Shown here piece after piece: positions 25,137-37,807 of a DNA stretch of 64,000 nt. The translations under genes and the position numbers were made by a program. Numbering within the stretch: the first letter of the stretch is position 1; each line of letters begins with the position of its first letter. The notes beneath the pieces were generated by a model. The model ran no database searches, was not told the origin of the DNA, and worked only from the letters and a program-made list of their open reading frames with translations. The stretch is from Bradyrhizobium sp. WBAH42. Lineage in GTDB: Bacteria; Pseudomonadota; Alphaproteobacteria; Rhizobiales; Xanthobacteraceae. Location: assembly GCF_024585265.1 (NCBI RefSeq), contig NZ_CP036533.1:5527001-5591000 (forward strand), read 5' to 3'.

Positions 25137-25942
25137 CACGCAGCTCCCACCGAGGCGACGGGGCCGAAGAACACCTCGCCCGCCGCCACCGGCACAAGGC
25201 GGCCCTCCGCGGTGCGGACGATCAGGCAGCCGGTGTCGTCGATGGTGTCAAAAACACCTTCCAGCGTCGTGGTTCCCGTGTGGATCGCAACCTTCTCGCC
25301 GAGGCCGGCGGCGCGCTCCAGCCAGAGCTTGCGGATCTCGGCAAAGCCGCGGCCATTGTCCCAGATGCCGCGAAACTCGACCCAGGCGTCGGAGAGGGCC
25401 GCGAACAGCTCCTCGGCGCTGATCTGGACGCCGAGGCCCGCCAGCGACACGGCGGGCGTCGGGGTGCCCTCGGGCGCGGCGACCACATTGGTGCCGATGC
25501 CGACGACGACGGCGAGGCCGCTACCGACGGCCTCGGCCTCGAGGCCAATGCCGACCAGCTTCTTGCCGCCGGCGAGCACGTCATTCGGCCATTTCAGCGC
25601 GTAGCGGGGCCGGCCTTCGCCGAGACGGAGCGCCGCCTCGAGGCTCACCTTCTGCAGGGCGGCCTCCTCGGCCAGCCCTGCGGCAAAGCCGAGCGTGGCG
25701 GCGACGGCCGGGGCGACGTCCATGACTTCGAGGATGCTGGCGGCGAGATTGCCGCGCGGCGCGATCCAGGCGCGCTGGCGGCGGCCGCGGCCGGCGGTCT
25801 GCTCGGAGGTCACGAACCACATCGGGCCGCGTTCGCCGGCGCGGGCGTGCTCGATCGCCTCGGTGTTGGTCGAGCCGGTCCGCTCGAACGCCGCGAGCTT
25901 GTAGCCCGCGGCCGATGCGCGAGGACCGAGCGCGAAGGCCAT
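25136..25942 (-). CDS. birA: Biotin--[acetyl-CoA-carboxylase] ligase
   Basis: A 268-residue monofunctional biotin protein ligase that activates biotin to biotinyl-AMP and transfers it to the biotin carboxyl carrier protein. The biotin/ATP loop is seen as TSEQTAGRGRRQRAWIAPRG (residues 46-65), followed by LKWPNDVLAGGKKLVGIG (~118-135). The C-terminal SH3-like part includes LEGVFDTIDDTGCLIV. There is no N-terminal DNA-binding domain, so it is not a repressor. It begins one base after the nuoN stop and overlaps rnj. Confidence 0.92.
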   Translation of the reverse strand: MAFALGPRASAAGYKLAAFERTGSTNTEAIEHARAGERGPMWFVTSEQTAGRGRRQRAWIAPRGNLAASILEVMDVAPAVAATLGFAAGLAEEAALQKVSLEAALRLGEGRPRYALKWPNDVLAGGKKLVGIGLEAEAVGSGLAVVVGIGTNVVAAPEGTPTPAVSLAGLGVQISAEELFAALSDAWVEFRGIWDNGRGFAEIRKLWLERAAGLGEKVAIHTGTTTLEGVFDTIDDTGCLIVRTAEGRLVPVAAGEVFFGPVASVGAA

Positions 25943-25943
25943 C

Positions 25944-27380
25944 CTAGAACAGCGACTTTGCCGCGGCGGAGGCGACGCTCACCACGGGCCCCGCGAACAG
26001 GGCAAACAGCAGGTTGAACAGACCCGCGACCGCCAGCACCGTCCGCACCTCGATGCGCACCGGATCGACCTGGCCGGCCGGCTCGTCGAAATACATCGTC
26101 TTGACGATGGCGAGATAATAGTAGGCGCCGACGACGCTGGTCAGCACGCCGATCACGGCAAGCGTGAACAGGTTCGCCTTGATCGCGGCGACGAAGACGT
26201 ACCATTTGGCGAAGAAGCCGGCGAGCGGGGGGATGCCGGCGAGCGAGAACAGCAGCATCGCGAACATGAAGGCGAGCAGCGGATTGGTGCGCGACAGGCC
26301 GGCGAAATCGCTGATCTGCTCGACGGCCTGGCCGTTGCGCTTCATGGCGAGGATGATGGAGAACGAGCCGAGCGTCATCGCGACATAGATCACGATGTAC
26401 ATCAAGACGCCCTGCGCGCCCTCAACCGTGCCGGAGGCGAGGCCGACCAGGGCGAAGCCCATGTGGCCGATCGAGGAATAGGCCATCAGGCGCTTGATGT
26501 TGCTCTGGCCGATCGCGGCGAAGGAGCCGAGCGCCATCGAGGCGATCGACACGAACACCAGGATCTGCTGCCACTGCGAGACGATGCCGGGGAATGCGGT
26601 CAGCGTGACGCGGGTGAAGACGGCAAGCGCGGCGACCTTCGGCGCCGAGGCGAAGAAGGCGGTGACCGGGGTCGGCGCGCCCTCGTAGACGTCAGGCGTC
26701 CACATATGGAACGGCACGGCCGAAACCTTGAAGCAGAGGCCGACGAGCAGGAAGACGAGGCCGAACACCAGGCCGACATTCGAGACCGTCGCGGCCGCGG
26801 CGATGCCGGTGAAGCTCACGGTGCCGGTAAAGCCATAGACCAGCGATGCCCCGTACAGCAGCATGCCCGAGGACAGCGCGCCGAGCACGAAGTACTTCAG
26901 GCCGGCCTCGGTCGACTTGGCGTTGTCGCGGTTCGAGGCCGCAACGACATAGAGCGCCAGCGACATCAGTTCGAGACCGAGATAGAGCGAGATCAAGTCG
27001 CCGGCCGAGATCAGCACCATCATGCCGAGCGTCGAGAGCAGCACGAGGATGGCGTATTCGAAGATGCGGCGCGACGGGTCGGACAGGAACTCGGTCGACA
27101 GGATCAGCGTCACGGCCGAGCCGATCAGGGCCAGGATCTTCATGAAGCGGGCGAAGTCGTCGACGATGAAGCTGCCGCCGAACGTCACCTGCTTGCCCGC
27201 GGGCTGCATGTAGACGAGCGCACCCACCACGATCAGGAGCACCACCGCCAGCGACGTGACGGTCCTGGTCGTCTCCTGCCCGCGATAGGCCCCGAGCATC
27301 AGAAGCGCCATGGCGCCGACCGCGAGCACGAGCTCGGGCAGCACCGGCGCCAGTTGATAACCTGCAGTCGAAAAGCTCAT
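25944..27380 (-). CDS. nuoN: NADH-quinone oxidoreductase subunit N
   Basis: A 478-residue antiporter-like membrane subunit of complex I with about 14 hydrophobic segments. Landmarks are [15 protein letters not shown] (contains the conserved Glu of TM5), [40 protein letters not shown] with the conserved lysine region downstream, and the broken-helix segment [18 protein letters not shown]. It is the last nuo gene and follows nuoM after 22 bases. Confidence 0.94.
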   Translation of the reverse strand: MSFSTAGYQLAPVLPELVLAVGAMALLMLGAYRGQETTRTVTSLAVVLLIVVGALVYMQPAGKQVTFGGSFIVDDFARFMKILALIGSAVTLILSTEFLSDPSRRIFEYAILVLLSTLGMMVLISAGDLISLYLGLELMSLALYVVAASNRDNAKSTEAGLKYFVLGALSSGMLLYGASLVYGFTGTVSFTGIAAAATVSNVGLVFGLVFLLVGLCFKVSAVPFHMWTPDVYEGAPTPVTAFFASAPKVAALAVFTRVTLTAFPGIVSQWQQILVFVSIASMALGSFAAIGQSNIKRLMAYSSIGHMGFALVGLASGTVEGAQGVLMYIVIYVAMTLGSFSIILAMKRNGQAVEQISDFAGLSRTNPLLAFMFAMLLFSLAGIPPLAGFFAKWYVFVAAIKANLFTLAVIGVLTSVVGAYYYLAIVKTMYFDEPAGQVDPVRIEVRTVLAVAGLFNLLFALFAGPVVSVASAAAKSLF

Positions 27381-27402
27381 GGCGATATCCTGACCTGCCC
27401 GA

Positions 27403-28911
27403 TCACTGGAGCAGTGCGGCGGCCTTCACGGCCGTCACGGCGGTATTGTAATTGTTGACGAGTTGCTGGACCGAGGCGGCCGACATGTCGAGCACCGGCT
27501 TCGGATAGACGCCGAACAGGATCGTCAGCGCGATCATCGGGAATAGAATGACGCACTCCCGCAAGGTGAGGTCCTTCATGCTCGCCAGCGACGGCTTGGT
27601 CAGCGCCCCGAACACGACCTTGCGGTAGAGCCACAGCGCGTAGCCTGCCGAGAGGATCACGCCGAAGGTGGCGAAGAACGCGGTCGGGATCGAGACCTTG
27701 AACGTGCCGAGCAGCGTCATGAACTCGCCGACGAAGCCGCTGGTGCCAGGCAGACCGACATTGGCCATGGTGAACACCATGAAGGTCATCGCATAGAGCG
27801 GCATCCGGTTGACGAGGCCGCCATAGGCCGCGATCTCGCGGGTGTGCAGGCGGTCGTAGACGACGCCGACGCAGAGGAACAGCGCGCCGGAGACGATGCC
27901 GTGCGAGATCATCTGGAACACGCCACCGGCGACGCCCTGCATGGTGCCGGCGAAGATGCCCATGGTGACGAAGCCCATATGCGCGACCGAGGAGTACGCG
28001 ATCAGCTTCTTCATGTCCTCCTGCATCAGGGCCACCAGCGAGGTGTAGATGATGGCGATGGCCGAGAGCGTGAAGATCAGCGGCGCGAAGTCGTGCGAGG
28101 CCAGCGGGAACATCGGCAGCGAGAAGCGGAGGAAGCCGTAGCCGCCCATCTTCAGCAGGATCGCGGCGAGGACCACCGAGCCCGCGGTCGGCGCCTCGAC
28201 GTGGGCGTCGGGAAGCCAGGTGTGCACCGGCCACATCGGCATCTTCACTGCGAACGAGGCGAAGAAGGCCAGCCACGCCCAGGTCTGCAACGACCGCGGC
28301 ACGGCGGTGTGCATCAGGGTCGGGATGTCGGTGGTGCCGCCGTTCCAGTACAGCGCCATGATGGCGAGCAGCATCAGGACCGAGCCGAGCAGCGTGTAGA
28401 GGAAGAACTTGAACGAGGCATAGACCCGGCGCGGACCGCCCCAGACGCCGATGATCAGGAACATCGGGATCAGGCCGCCCTCGAAGAAGAGGTAGAACAG
28501 CACCAGATCGAGCGCCGAGAAGGTGCCGATCATCAGCGTTTCCAGGATCAGGAACGCCATCATGTATTCGCGGACGCGACTCGTGATCGCCTTCCAGCTC
28601 GCGATGATGCAGAACGGCATCACGGCGGTGGTCAGGATCACCAGCGGCAGCGAGATGCCGTCGACGCCCATGTGGTAGGTGATGCCGGTGGCGAGCCAGT
28701 TCGCCTTCTCGACGAACTGGAAGTCGGGATTGGCGGGGTCGAAGCGCATGACCAGGATCACCGACACCGCGAAGGTGATCAGCGTGGTCCAGAGCGCGAT
28801 CCAGCGCGAATTGCGCCGCGCCGCCTCGTCATCACCGCGGCTGAAATAGACGATCAGCGCGCCGACCAGCGGCAGGAACGTCGTGACCGAAAGAATGGGC
28901 CAGGTTGTCAT
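27403..28911 (-). CDS. nuoM: NADH-quinone oxidoreductase subunit M
   Basis: A 502-residue antiporter-like proton-pumping subunit. Conserved elements are [20 protein letters not shown] (Glu of TM5), [20 protein letters not shown] followed by [20 protein letters not shown], and [20 protein letters not shown]. The start is the ATG at 28911, immediately after the nuoL stop with no gap. The length is typical. Confidence 0.95.
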   Translation of the reverse strand: MTTWPILSVTTFLPLVGALIVYFSRGDDEAARRNSRWIALWTTLITFAVSVILVMRFDPANPDFQFVEKANWLATGITYHMGVDGISLPLVILTTAVMPFCIIASWKAITSRVREYMMAFLILETLMIGTFSALDLVLFYLFFEGGLIPMFLIIGVWGGPRRVYASFKFFLYTLLGSVLMLLAIMALYWNGGTTDIPTLMHTAVPRSLQTWAWLAFFASFAVKMPMWPVHTWLPDAHVEAPTAGSVVLAAILLKMGGYGFLRFSLPMFPLASHDFAPLIFTLSAIAIIYTSLVALMQEDMKKLIAYSSVAHMGFVTMGIFAGTMQGVAGGVFQMISHGIVSGALFLCVGVVYDRLHTREIAAYGGLVNRMPLYAMTFMVFTMANVGLPGTSGFVGEFMTLLGTFKVSIPTAFFATFGVILSAGYALWLYRKVVFGALTKPSLASMKDLTLRECVILFPMIALTILFGVYPKPVLDMSAASVQQLVNNYNTAVTAVKAAALLQ

Positions 28912-31014
28912 TTACTGGCCTCCAAAGCCGAACATGAACCAGGTGATCAGGCCGGCGGCGCCGATCAGCATGGCGAATGCGTAGTGATAGAGATAGCCGG
29001 TCTGGATTTTCACGACGTTGCGGGTGACGTCCAGCACGCGGGCGGAGACGCCGTCGGGGCCGAAGCCGTCGATGATGAAGCCGTCGCCCTTCTTCCAGAG
29101 CTGGTAGCCGATCCACTTCGCCGGACGGACGAAGATGAGGTCATAGAGCTCGTCGAAGTACCATTTGTTGAGCAGGAACTGGTACAGCATCGGCTGCTCT
29201 TGAGCGAGCCGAACCGGGATGTAGGGCCGCCGGATGTAGAACAGGTACGAGACGAGGAAGCCCAGCACCATCATCACCGTCGGCAGGAAGGCGATGGTCT
29301 GCGGGATGTGGTGCATCTCCTCGATGATGTGCGGGTTCATCTTCACGGACTCGCGGAAGAATTCCTCGACGCCGTGGCCGGCGAACAGCTCCTTGAACGG
29401 CAGGCCCGCGACGAACGAGCCGACCGCGAGCACGCCGATCGGGATCAGGATCCAGAGCGGAGCCTCATGCGCGGCCTCGTAATGATGCTCGTCATGCGGC
29501 TCGCCGTGGAAGGTCTTGAAGATCAGGCGCCAAGAGTAGAACGAGGTCAAGCCGGCGGCGATCACCGTCATCAGGAAGCCGTACACCCCGAACGGATTGT
29601 GCGAGGCGTAGGCGGACTCGATGATCGCGTCCTTGGAGAAATAGCCGGCGGTGAGCGGGAAGCCGGTCAGCGCCAGCGTGCCAACCACCATCACCGCATA
29701 GGTGTAGGGGATCTTCCTCCAGAGGCCGCCCATGTTGCGGATGTCCTGCTCGTGGTGCATCGCGTAGATCACCGAACCGGAGCCCAGGAACAGCAGCGCC
29801 TTGAAGAAGGCGTGGGTGAACAGGTGGAACATGCCGACCGAATAGGCCCCCGCCCCCATCGCCACGAACATGTAGCCGAGCTGCGAACAGGTCGAGTAGG
29901 CGACGATGCGCTTGATGTCGTTCTGGACGAGACCGATCGTGGCGGCGAAGAACGCCGTGGTCGCGCCGAAGAACATCACGACGGCCTGGGCGGTCGGCGC
30001 GAGCTCGAACAGCGGCGACAGGCGCGCCACCATGAAGACGCCGGCGGTGACCATGGTCGCGGCGTGGATCAGCGCCGACACCGGGGTCGGACCTTCCATC
30101 GCGTCCGGCAACCAGGTGTGCAGCAGGAACTGCGCCGACTTGCCCATCGCGCCCATGAACAGCAACAGGCAGGTCAGGGTCAGGGCGTCGGCGTGCCAGC
30201 CGAGGAAGTTGATGGTCTTGCCGGTGAGGCCGGGCGCGGCGTGGAAGATGGTCTCGAAATCGGTCGAGCCGACCAGCATGAAGATCGCGAAGATGCCGAG
30301 GGCAAAGCCGAAGTCGCCGACGCGGTTGACCACGAAGGCCTTGATGGCGGCGGCGTTCGCCGAGGGCTTCTGGTACCAGAAGCCGATCAGCAGGTAGCTG
30401 GCCAGACCCACGCCCTCCCAGCCGAAGAACAGCTGCACCAAATTGTCCGCGGTCACCAGCATCAGCATGGCGAAGGTGAACAGCGAGAGATAGCCGAAGA
30501 AGCGCGGCCGGTACGGGTCCTCGTCCATGTAGCCGATGGAATAGAGGTGCACGAGCGAGGACACGGTCGTGACCACCACCAGCATCACGGCCGTGAGCGT
30601 GTCGACGCGCAGCGTCCACCAGACCTGGAGGTCGCCGGAGAAGATGAAAGGCAGCAGCTGGATCCGGTAGTCGTGATGCATGAAGCCGACATCGACCAGG
30701 GTCATCCAGGACAGCGCGGCCGAGACGAACAGCAGCCCGGTGGTGATCAGCTCGGCAGCGCGCGAGCCCGCCGCAGGCGGCTCGGTCGGTCCGTGGCCGT
30801 GATCGTCGTGCCCGTCGCCGGGCTCGTGATGGGTCTCGTGGATGACGGAGGCGTCCTCGTTGATCGTGGCGGACGCATGAGCGTGCGCGTGACCATGGTC
30901 GCCGTGATGCTCGACCTCGTCGCCCGAGGGGTTGCGGGCATGCGCGCCCACAAGCGCGATCAGGCCGGCCAGAATGGCGCCCAGCAGAGGCAGGAAAACG
31001 ATCGCCTGAACCAT
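28912..31014 (-). CDS. nuoL: NADH-quinone oxidoreductase subunit L, with His-rich loop
   Basis: The 700-residue distal antiporter-like subunit, including the long lateral helix and C-terminal anchor. Conserved parts are [40 protein letters not shown] (Glu of TM5), [20 protein letters not shown] and [20 protein letters not shown]. Unusual is a ~50-residue insertion after the first membrane segment (about residues 30-82) with twelve histidines between H36 and H74. It lengthens the first extramembrane loop, where ordinary NuoL has a short turn. It follows nuoK after 8 bases. Confidence 0.95.
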   Translation of the reverse strand: MVQAIVFLPLLGAILAGLIALVGAHARNPSGDEVEHHGDHGHAHAHASATINEDASVIHETHHEPGDGHDDHGHGPTEPPAAGSRAAELITTGLLFVSAALSWMTLVDVGFMHHDYRIQLLPFIFSGDLQVWWTLRVDTLTAVMLVVVTTVSSLVHLYSIGYMDEDPYRPRFFGYLSLFTFAMLMLVTADNLVQLFFGWEGVGLASYLLIGFWYQKPSANAAAIKAFVVNRVGDFGFALGIFAIFMLVGSTDFETIFHAAPGLTGKTINFLGWHADALTLTCLLLFMGAMGKSAQFLLHTWLPDAMEGPTPVSALIHAATMVTAGVFMVARLSPLFELAPTAQAVVMFFGATTAFFAATIGLVQNDIKRIVAYSTCSQLGYMFVAMGAGAYSVGMFHLFTHAFFKALLFLGSGSVIYAMHHEQDIRNMGGLWRKIPYTYAVMVVGTLALTGFPLTAGYFSKDAIIESAYASHNPFGVYGFLMTVIAAGLTSFYSWRLIFKTFHGEPHDEHHYEAAHEAPLWILIPIGVLAVGSFVAGLPFKELFAGHGVEEFFRESVKMNPHIIEEMHHIPQTIAFLPTVMMVLGFLVSYLFYIRRPYIPVRLAQEQPMLYQFLLNKWYFDELYDLIFVRPAKWIGYQLWKKGDGFIIDGFGPDGVSARVLDVTRNVVKIQTGYLYHYAFAMLIGAAGLITWFMFGFGGQ

Positions 31015-31022
31015 TTGAGAGC

Positions 31023-31331
31023 TCAGCCCTTCATCAAATTGACGTCCTCAACCGCGATCGAGCCACGGTTGCGGAAATAGACCACCAGGATGGCGAGACC
31101 GATCGCAGCTTCCGCAGCCGCGACCGTCAGCACCAGCAGCGCGAAGACCTGCCCGACGATGTCGCCGAGGAAGGTCGAGAACGCCACGAGGTTGATGTTG
31201 ACCGAGAGCAGGATCAGCTCGATCGACATCAGGATGACGATGATGTTCTTGCGGTTCAGGAAGATGCCGAGGATGCCGAGCGTGAACAGGATCGCGCCGA
31301 CCGCCAGATAATGTCCGAGCCCGATCGTCAT
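31023..31331 (-). CDS. nuoK: NADH-quinone oxidoreductase subunit K
   Basis: A 102-residue three-helix membrane subunit. The two conserved glutamates of the proton path are present, in [20 protein letters not shown] (E in SIE) and in [19 protein letters not shown]. The start is taken as the ATG at 31331 (MTIGLGHYL), which overlaps the nuoJ stop as ATGA; an in-frame ATG at 31340 is possible but lies further into nuoJ. Confidence 0.94.
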   Translation of the reverse strand: MTIGLGHYLAVGAILFTLGILGIFLNRKNIIVILMSIELILLSVNINLVAFSTFLGDIVGQVFALLVLTVAAAEAAIGLAILVVYFRNRGSIAVEDVNLMKG

Positions 31332-31966
31332 TTCACCCACTCCGCAGCATCCGCGTCCGAGAGCCCCTGCCCCGGCGCCACCTTGCGCATCGCCATTGCC
31401 ATGTCGGGCGTGCGTGCGTTCTGAACGTTGATGTCCTGCCGCTTGACCTTCGCCTTATGGCGCAGCGTCAGCACGATCGCGCCGATCATCGCAACCAGCA
31501 GCACCATGCCGGCGAGCTGGAAGTAGTGGATGTACTTCGTGTAGAGCACGAGCCCGAGCGCCTCGGTGTTGGAGACGTTGGGCGGGATCGCCGCCGTGAT
31601 CGTCTTGGAGACGCCGGGGTTGATGACCCAGAAGCCGACGGTGAGCAGCAGCTCGAACAGGAAGATGCCGCCGATCACGAGGCCGACCGGCAGGTACTCG
31701 ATGAAGCCCTCGCGCAGCTCGAGGAAGTCGACGTCGAGCATCATGATCACGAACAGGAACAGCACCGCGACCGCGCCGACATAGACGACGATCAGCATCA
31801 TGCCGAGGAACTCGGCGCCCATCAGCACGAACAGGCCGGAAGCGTTGACGAAGGCCAGGATCAGGTACAGCACGGAGTGCACGGGATTGCGCGAGACAAT
31901 CACCATCACCGCCGAGGCGACGCAGATGCCGGCGAACAGATAGAAGAACAGCGCGGGAAGGATCAT
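31328..31966 (-). CDS. nuoJ: NADH-quinone oxidoreductase subunit J
   Basis: A 212-residue membrane subunit with five hydrophobic segments. The family signature is the TM3 block ([20 protein letters not shown]) that contains the pi-bulge near the quinone-coupling region. The polar C-terminal tail (residues ~170-212) is cytoplasmic. It starts 9 bases after the nuoI stop and overlaps nuoK by 4 bases. Confidence 0.94.
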   Translation of the reverse strand: MILPALFFYLFAGICVASAVMVIVSRNPVHSVLYLILAFVNASGLFVLMGAEFLGMMLIVVYVGAVAVLFLFVIMMLDVDFLELREGFIEYLPVGLVIGGIFLFELLLTVGFWVINPGVSKTITAAIPPNVSNTEALGLVLYTKYIHYFQLAGMVLLVAMIGAIVLTLRHKAKVKRQDINVQNARTPDMAMAMRKVAPGQGLSDADAAEWVK

Positions 31967-31975
31967 GCCCTCACC

Positions 31976-32470
31976 TCACCGGTACGGCGCGTCGAGCTCG
32001 ATCGCCTTCGCGATCTCGCGTTCCCAGCGGTCGCCGTTGGCGAGCAGCTTGGCCTTGTCATAATAAAGTTCCTCGCGGGTCTCGGTCGCGAACTCGAAGT
32101 TCGGGCCTTCGACGATGGCATCGACCGGACAGGCCTCCTGGCACAGGCCACAATAGATGCACTTCACCATGTCGATGTCGTAGCGCACGGTGCGGCGGGT
32201 GCCGTCGTTGCGGCGCGGGCCGGCCTCGATGGTGATGGCCTGCGCCGGGCAGATCGCTTCGCACAGCTTGCAGGCGATGCAGCGTTCTTCGCCGTTCGGA
32301 TAGCGGCGCAATGCGTGCTCGCCGCGGAAGCGGGGCGAGATCGGGCCCTTCTCGAACGGATAGTTCAGGGTCGGCTTCGGCTGGAAGAAATAGCGCATGG
32401 CGAGAAAGAACGCCGAGACGAATTCCGACAGCAGAAGCGAGCGTGCAGTGGCGTTGACGTTGATACCCAT
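31976..32470 (-). CDS. nuoI: NADH-quinone oxidoreductase subunit I
   Basis: A 164-residue peripheral subunit carrying two [4Fe-4S] clusters (N6a and N6b). Both ferredoxin motifs are complete: [12 protein letters not shown] (residues 64-75) and [12 protein letters not shown] (104-115). The N-terminal amphipathic part ([20 protein letters not shown]) anchors it to the membrane arm. The ATG at 32470 was chosen by family similarity; it follows the nuoH stop by 8 bases. Confidence 0.95.
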   Translation of the reverse strand: MGINVNATARSLLLSEFVSAFFLAMRYFFQPKPTLNYPFEKGPISPRFRGEHALRRYPNGEERCIACKLCEAICPAQAITIEAGPRRNDGTRRTVRYDIDMVKCIYCGLCQEACPVDAIVEGPNFEFATETREELYYDKAKLLANGDRWEREIAKAIELDAPYR

Positions 32471-32478
32471 GACGGCCC

Positions 32479-33546
32479 TCACTTCGGCGCGATGCCGGCG
32501 AAATGCAGCACGCCGGCCACCACGATCACCATCGCCAGCGACAGCGGCAGGAACACCTTCCAGCCGAGACGCATCAATTGATCGTAGCGGTAGCGCGGCA
32601 CGATCGCCTTCGCCATCGCGAACAGGAAGAACATGAAGAACAGTTTCAGCGAGAACCAGATGATCCCCGGCACCCAGTTGAAGGGCGGCAGGTCCACCGG
32701 CGGCAGCCAGCCTCCGAGGAACAGGATCGTGGCCAACGCGCACATCGTGACGATCGCGACATACTCGCCGAGCATGAACAAGAGGTATGGCGTCGAGCCG
32801 TACTCGACCATGAAGCCGGCGACGAGCTCGGACTCCGCTTCGACGAGGTCGAAGGGCGGACGGTTGGTTTCCGCCAGCGCCGAGACGTAGAACACCACGA
32901 ACATCGGGAACAGCGGCCAGACATACCAGTTCAGGATGGTCAGCTGCGGCAGCCCGATCAGGCTGGCAAGGCCGCGGGCATGCTGGGCCTCGACCACGGC
33001 CGAGAGGTTCAGCGTGCCGGCGCAGAGCAGCACGGTGATGATGACGAAGCCGATCGAGACTTCGTAGGAGACCATCTGCGCCGCCGAGCGCAGCGCGGCC
33101 AGGAACGGGTACTTCGAGTTCGACGACCAGCCGGCCATGATGATGCCGTAGATCGACAGCGACGAGATCGCGAAGATGAAGAGGACGCCGACATTGATGT
33201 CGGAGATCACCCAGCCGAGATTGGTCGGGATCACCGCCCAGGCCGCGAGCGCGAGCACGCACGACACCAGCGGCGCCAGCAGGAACACGCCCTTGTTGGC
33301 GCCGGCCGGAATGATCGGCTCCTTCAGCACGAACTTGAGCAGGTCGGCGAAGGATTGCAGCAGGCCCCACGGGCCGACCACGTTCGGGCCACGGCGGATC
33401 TGCACCGCCGCCCAGATCTTGCGGTCGGCGAGCAGGATGTAGGCGATCGCCACCAAGAGGACGACGAGCACAAGGACGCTCTGGGCGACCATGATGATCA
33501 GCGGCCAGAGGAACCCGGTCCAGAATGCGCTTTCGAAGAATTCCAT
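32479..33546 (-). CDS. nuoH: NADH-quinone oxidoreductase subunit H
   Basis: A 355-residue membrane subunit that forms much of the quinone-binding chamber. Diagnostic blocks are [40 protein letters not shown] followed by GFMVEYG, and the C-terminal [20 protein letters not shown]. Eight or more hydrophobic segments are present. It follows nuoG after 10 bases. Confidence 0.95.
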   Translation of the reverse strand: MEFFESAFWTGFLWPLIIMVAQSVLVLVVLLVAIAYILLADRKIWAAVQIRRGPNVVGPWGLLQSFADLLKFVLKEPIIPAGANKGVFLLAPLVSCVLALAAWAVIPTNLGWVISDINVGVLFIFAISSLSIYGIIMAGWSSNSKYPFLAALRSAAQMVSYEVSIGFVIITVLLCAGTLNLSAVVEAQHARGLASLIGLPQLTILNWYVWPLFPMFVVFYVSALAETNRPPFDLVEAESELVAGFMVEYGSTPYLLFMLGEYVAIVTMCALATILFLGGWLPPVDLPPFNWVPGIIWFSLKLFFMFFLFAMAKAIVPRYRYDQLMRLGWKVFLPLSLAMVIVVAGVLHFAGIAPK

Positions 33547-33556
33547 CAGATCACGC

Positions 33557-35632
33557 TCACTCTGCTGCGGTCAGCATGTGCCCGGAGGCGAGGCGCGAGC
33601 ATTCCGCCATCACGGCGGACGCACGCGCGATTGGGTTGGTCAAATAGAAGTCCTCGACCAGGGGCTTGAACGGCGCCTTCTCGGGCGAGCCGCCCTTCCC
33701 CGCAAGCTTCTTGATCTGCTCGGCGGAGCCGGCCTCGATCTGGTCGAGACGGATCAGATGCGGCACGGCCTTGAACACCGCCTGGCGCAGAGCGCTGAGC
33801 GAGTCATAGCCGAGCTTCTTGCCGAGCGCTTCCGACAGCGCGCGGATGATCGCCCAGTCCTCGCGGGCTTCGCCCGGCGGGAACGCGGCGCGACCGGTCA
33901 TCTGCACGCGGCCTTCGGTGTTGACGTAGATCGCGGACTTCTCGGTGTAGGCGGCCGCCGGCAGGATGACGTCGGCGCGATGGGCGCCGCGGTCGCCATG
34001 GGTGCCGATATAGACGACGAAGGTGCCATCCGGCGCCTTGATCTCGTCGGCCCCGAGCAGGAACAGCAAGTCCAGCGTGCCGAAGGTCGTCATCTGCGCG
34101 GCATTCAGGCCGCCTGAGGTTGCGGCAAAGCCGATGTCGAGCGCGCCGACGCGCGAGGCGGTCTCGTGCAGCACGCCAAAACCGTTCCAGCCGTCCTTGA
34201 CCGCGCCGACGTCGAGCGCGAGCTTGGCGGCGGCGGCGAGGATGGCGGCACCGTCGTGACGGGCGGCCGCGCCCGCGCCGACCAGGATGATCGGGTGCTT
34301 GGCGTTCTTCAGCACGTCCATGAAGGAGTGCTTGCCGGCCGCGAGCTCACCCAGCGTCTCGGTGCCGGCACCGAGGTGGTCGTAATCATAGGTCAGGTCG
34401 GGCTTGGCACCGATCACGCCGACCTTGAAGCCACCGGCGCGCCAGCGTTTGCGGATGCGGGCGTTGAACACGGCCGCCTCTTTCCGCGGGTTCGCGCCGA
34501 TGATGAGCAGCGCGTCGGCCTGCTCGACGCCGGCGAGCGTCGGATTGAAGATGTAGGAGCCGCGGCCGAGCGCGGGGTCGAAGGCATCGCCGCCCTGCAC
34601 CGCCAGATTGCTCGAGCCGTACTTGGCCAGCAGGTCCTTCAGCGCGAACATCTCCTCGACGCCGGCGAGATCGCCTGCGATCGCACCGATGCGCTTGCCG
34701 TCGGTGCGCGCCGCCTTGGCGGCGATCGCGGCGAAGGCCTCGGTCCAGCTTGCCGCGCGCAGCTTGCCCGCCTCGCGGATATAGGGCCGGTCGAGACGTT
34801 GGGTGCGCAGGCCGTCGACGACGTGGCGGGTCTTGTCCGAGATCCACTCCTCGTTCACGGCCTCGTTGATGCGCGGCAGGATCCGCATCACCTCACGGCC
34901 GCGGGTGTCGACGCGGATCGCAGAACCAAGACCGTCCATGACGTCGATCGACTGGGTCTTGCCGAGCTCCCACGGGCGCGCCGCGAAGGCATAGGGCTTC
35001 GAGGTCAGCGCGCCGACCGGGCAGATGTCGACGAGGTTGCCCTGCAGTTCCGACGTCAGGGCGTGCTCGAGATAGGTCGTGATCTCCATGTCCTCGCCGC
35101 GCCCCGTCGCGCCCATCTCGGGCGCGCCGGCGACTTCCGCCGAGAAGCGGACGCAGCGCGTGCACTGGATGCAGCGGTTCATCGAGGTCTTGACCAGCGC
35201 GCCGAGATATTTGTCCTCGACCGCGCGCTTGTTCTCGGCGAAACGGCTAGTGTCGACACCATAGCCCATTGCCTGGTCCTGCAGGTCGCACTCGCCGCCC
35301 TGGTCGCAGATCGGACAATCCAAGGGATGGTTGATCAGAAGAAATTCCATCACGCCTTCGCGCGCCTTCTTCACCATCGGCGAACGCGTGGAAATCTCCG
35401 GCGGCTCGCCCTTGGGGCCTGGACGGCAGTCGCGCACGCCCCAGGCGCAGCTCGCGACCGGCTTCGGGCCGCCCTTCACCTCGACGAGGCACATCCGGCA
35501 ATTGCCGGCGATCGACAGCCGCTCGTGATAGCAGAAGCGCGGAATCTCGGCGCCGGCCGCCTCGCACGCCTGAAGCAGCGTGTACTCGGCGGGGACATCG
35601 ATCTCTTTGCCGTCGATGATGAGCTTGGTCAT
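33557..35632 (-). CDS. nuoG: NADH-quinone oxidoreductase subunit G
   Basis: A 691-residue peripheral-arm subunit with several Fe-S clusters. The N-terminal [2Fe-2S] ligands are C34, C45, C48 and C62. The His-Cys [4Fe-4S] cluster N5 is in [20 protein letters not shown], and N4 in [13 protein letters not shown] with the distant [10 protein letters not shown]. The molybdopterin-oxidoreductase-like domain follows (~220-690) but has no cofactor. The start is the ATG at 35632 ([12 protein letters not shown]), five bases after the nuoF stop; the frame upstream is open but belongs to another gene. Confidence 0.95.
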   Translation of the reverse strand: MTKLIIDGKEIDVPAEYTLLQACEAAGAEIPRFCYHERLSIAGNCRMCLVEVKGGPKPVASCAWGVRDCRPGPKGEPPEISTRSPMVKKAREGVMEFLLINHPLDCPICDQGGECDLQDQAMGYGVDTSRFAENKRAVEDKYLGALVKTSMNRCIQCTRCVRFSAEVAGAPEMGATGRGEDMEITTYLEHALTSELQGNLVDICPVGALTSKPYAFAARPWELGKTQSIDVMDGLGSAIRVDTRGREVMRILPRINEAVNEEWISDKTRHVVDGLRTQRLDRPYIREAGKLRAASWTEAFAAIAAKAARTDGKRIGAIAGDLAGVEEMFALKDLLAKYGSSNLAVQGGDAFDPALGRGSYIFNPTLAGVEQADALLIIGANPRKEAAVFNARIRKRWRAGGFKVGVIGAKPDLTYDYDHLGAGTETLGELAAGKHSFMDVLKNAKHPIILVGAGAAARHDGAAILAAAAKLALDVGAVKDGWNGFGVLHETASRVGALDIGFAATSGGLNAAQMTTFGTLDLLFLLGADEIKAPDGTFVVYIGTHGDRGAHRADVILPAAAYTEKSAIYVNTEGRVQMTGRAAFPPGEAREDWAIIRALSEALGKKLGYDSLSALRQAVFKAVPHLIRLDQIEAGSAEQIKKLAGKGGSPEKAPFKPLVEDFYLTNPIARASAVMAECSRLASGHMLTAAE

Positions 35633-35637
35633 GTCTC

Positions 35638-36963
<1,326 letters not shown>

Positions 36964-36978
36964 ATCAGTGCTTTCCGA

Positions 36979-37143
36979 TCAACGATTGGACTGCTTGTAG
37001 GCAAGTCCGGCGGCGCAGATGCCAAACGTCAGCGCCCAGAGCGAAGCCGATTCCAGCGATGCGTTCAGGCCGAAGCGCTGCAGCAGGAAGATGAAGGCGG
37101 CCGCCACCACGGCGTGCATCGCGATGAAGCCCCACTTCTTCAT
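36979..37143 (-). CDS. Small two-helix membrane protein inside the nuo operon
   Basis: A 54-residue protein between nuoE and nuoF. It starts at ATG 37143, which has GGGGAGC upstream. Two hydrophobic segments are visible: residues ~4-20 (GFIAMHAVVAAAFIFLLQ) and ~31-47 (ASLWALTFGICAAGLAY), with a basic C-terminus YKQSNR. No family is recognised. An upstream in-frame start would add 14 unconserved residues and nearly touch nuoE. Its place among co-directional subunit genes makes co-expression with complex I nearly certain; a role in assembly or as an accessory subunit is only inference. Confidence 0.7.
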   Translation of the reverse strand: MKKWGFIAMHAVVAAAFIFLLQRFGLNASLESASLWALTFGICAAGLAYKQSNR

Positions 37144-37184
37144 GCCAACGCTCCCCTGCGCTATCGACGAAGCGAGATCACGCA

Positions 37185-37796
37185 TCAGGTGATCTCCTTC
37201 AGCGTGGTCGGTCCGGTGATCGGCGCCGAGAACTGGCGGCCGTTCTGCGGACCGGGCTTCGGCGGATTGCCCGAAGCGAAGCCGTCGAGCACCTTGCCGA
37301 AGGTTTCCTTGGTCAGGTCCTCATAGGTGTCCTTGCCGATCAGCACCATCGGCGCGTTCACGCAGGCGCCCAGGCACTCCACCTCTTCCCAGCTGAAATT
37401 GCCGTCCTTGGAGAGATGGAAGGGCTCGTGATGGATGCGGTGCTCGCAGACGTGGATCAGATCCTCGGCGCCGCGCAGCCGGCACGGCGTGGTGCCGCAG
37501 ACCTGGACGTGAGCCTTCTTGCCGACGGGGGCGAGCTGGAACATGGTGTAGAAGGTCGCGACCTCCAGCACGCGGATATAGGGCATGTCGAGCATGTCGG
37601 CGATGACGCGGATCGCGGCTTCCGACACCCAGCCCTCGTTCTGCTCCTGCGCGCGCCAGAGGATGGCGATGACCGCGGAGGCCTGACGTCCGGCGGGATA
37701 TTTCGCGATCTGTTGCCGCGCGAATGCGAGGTTCTCCTCCGTGAACGCAAAGCTCGCGGGCTGGACTTCCTTCGGTGCTAATCGGCGAACGGACAT
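37185..37796 (-). CDS. nuoE: NADH-quinone oxidoreductase subunit E
   Basis: A 203-residue thioredoxin-fold subunit with the N1a [2Fe-2S] cluster. The four ligands are in [14 protein letters not shown] (C-x4-C) and [16 protein letters not shown] (C-x3-C). The N-terminal helical part ([20 protein letters not shown] and [20 protein letters not shown]) is standard. It follows the FkbM-type methyltransferase gene after 11 bases, an unusual neighbour. Confidence 0.95.
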   Translation of the reverse strand: MSVRRLAPKEVQPASFAFTEENLAFARQQIAKYPAGRQASAVIAILWRAQEQNEGWVSEAAIRVIADMLDMPYIRVLEVATFYTMFQLAPVGKKAHVQVCGTTPCRLRGAEDLIHVCEHRIHHEPFHLSKDGNFSWEEVECLGACVNAPMVLIGKDTYEDLTKETFGKVLDGFASGNPPKPGPQNGRQFSAPITGPTTLKEIT

Positions 37797-37807
37797 AGCT
37801 CAATCTC

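Noticed and set aside
27844..31080. A 1078-codon plus-strand open frame
   Set aside because: It is antisense to nuoM, nuoL and nuoK. Its product is a monotonous His/Asp/Gln/Arg-rich string, as expected when GC-rich genes are read backwards.
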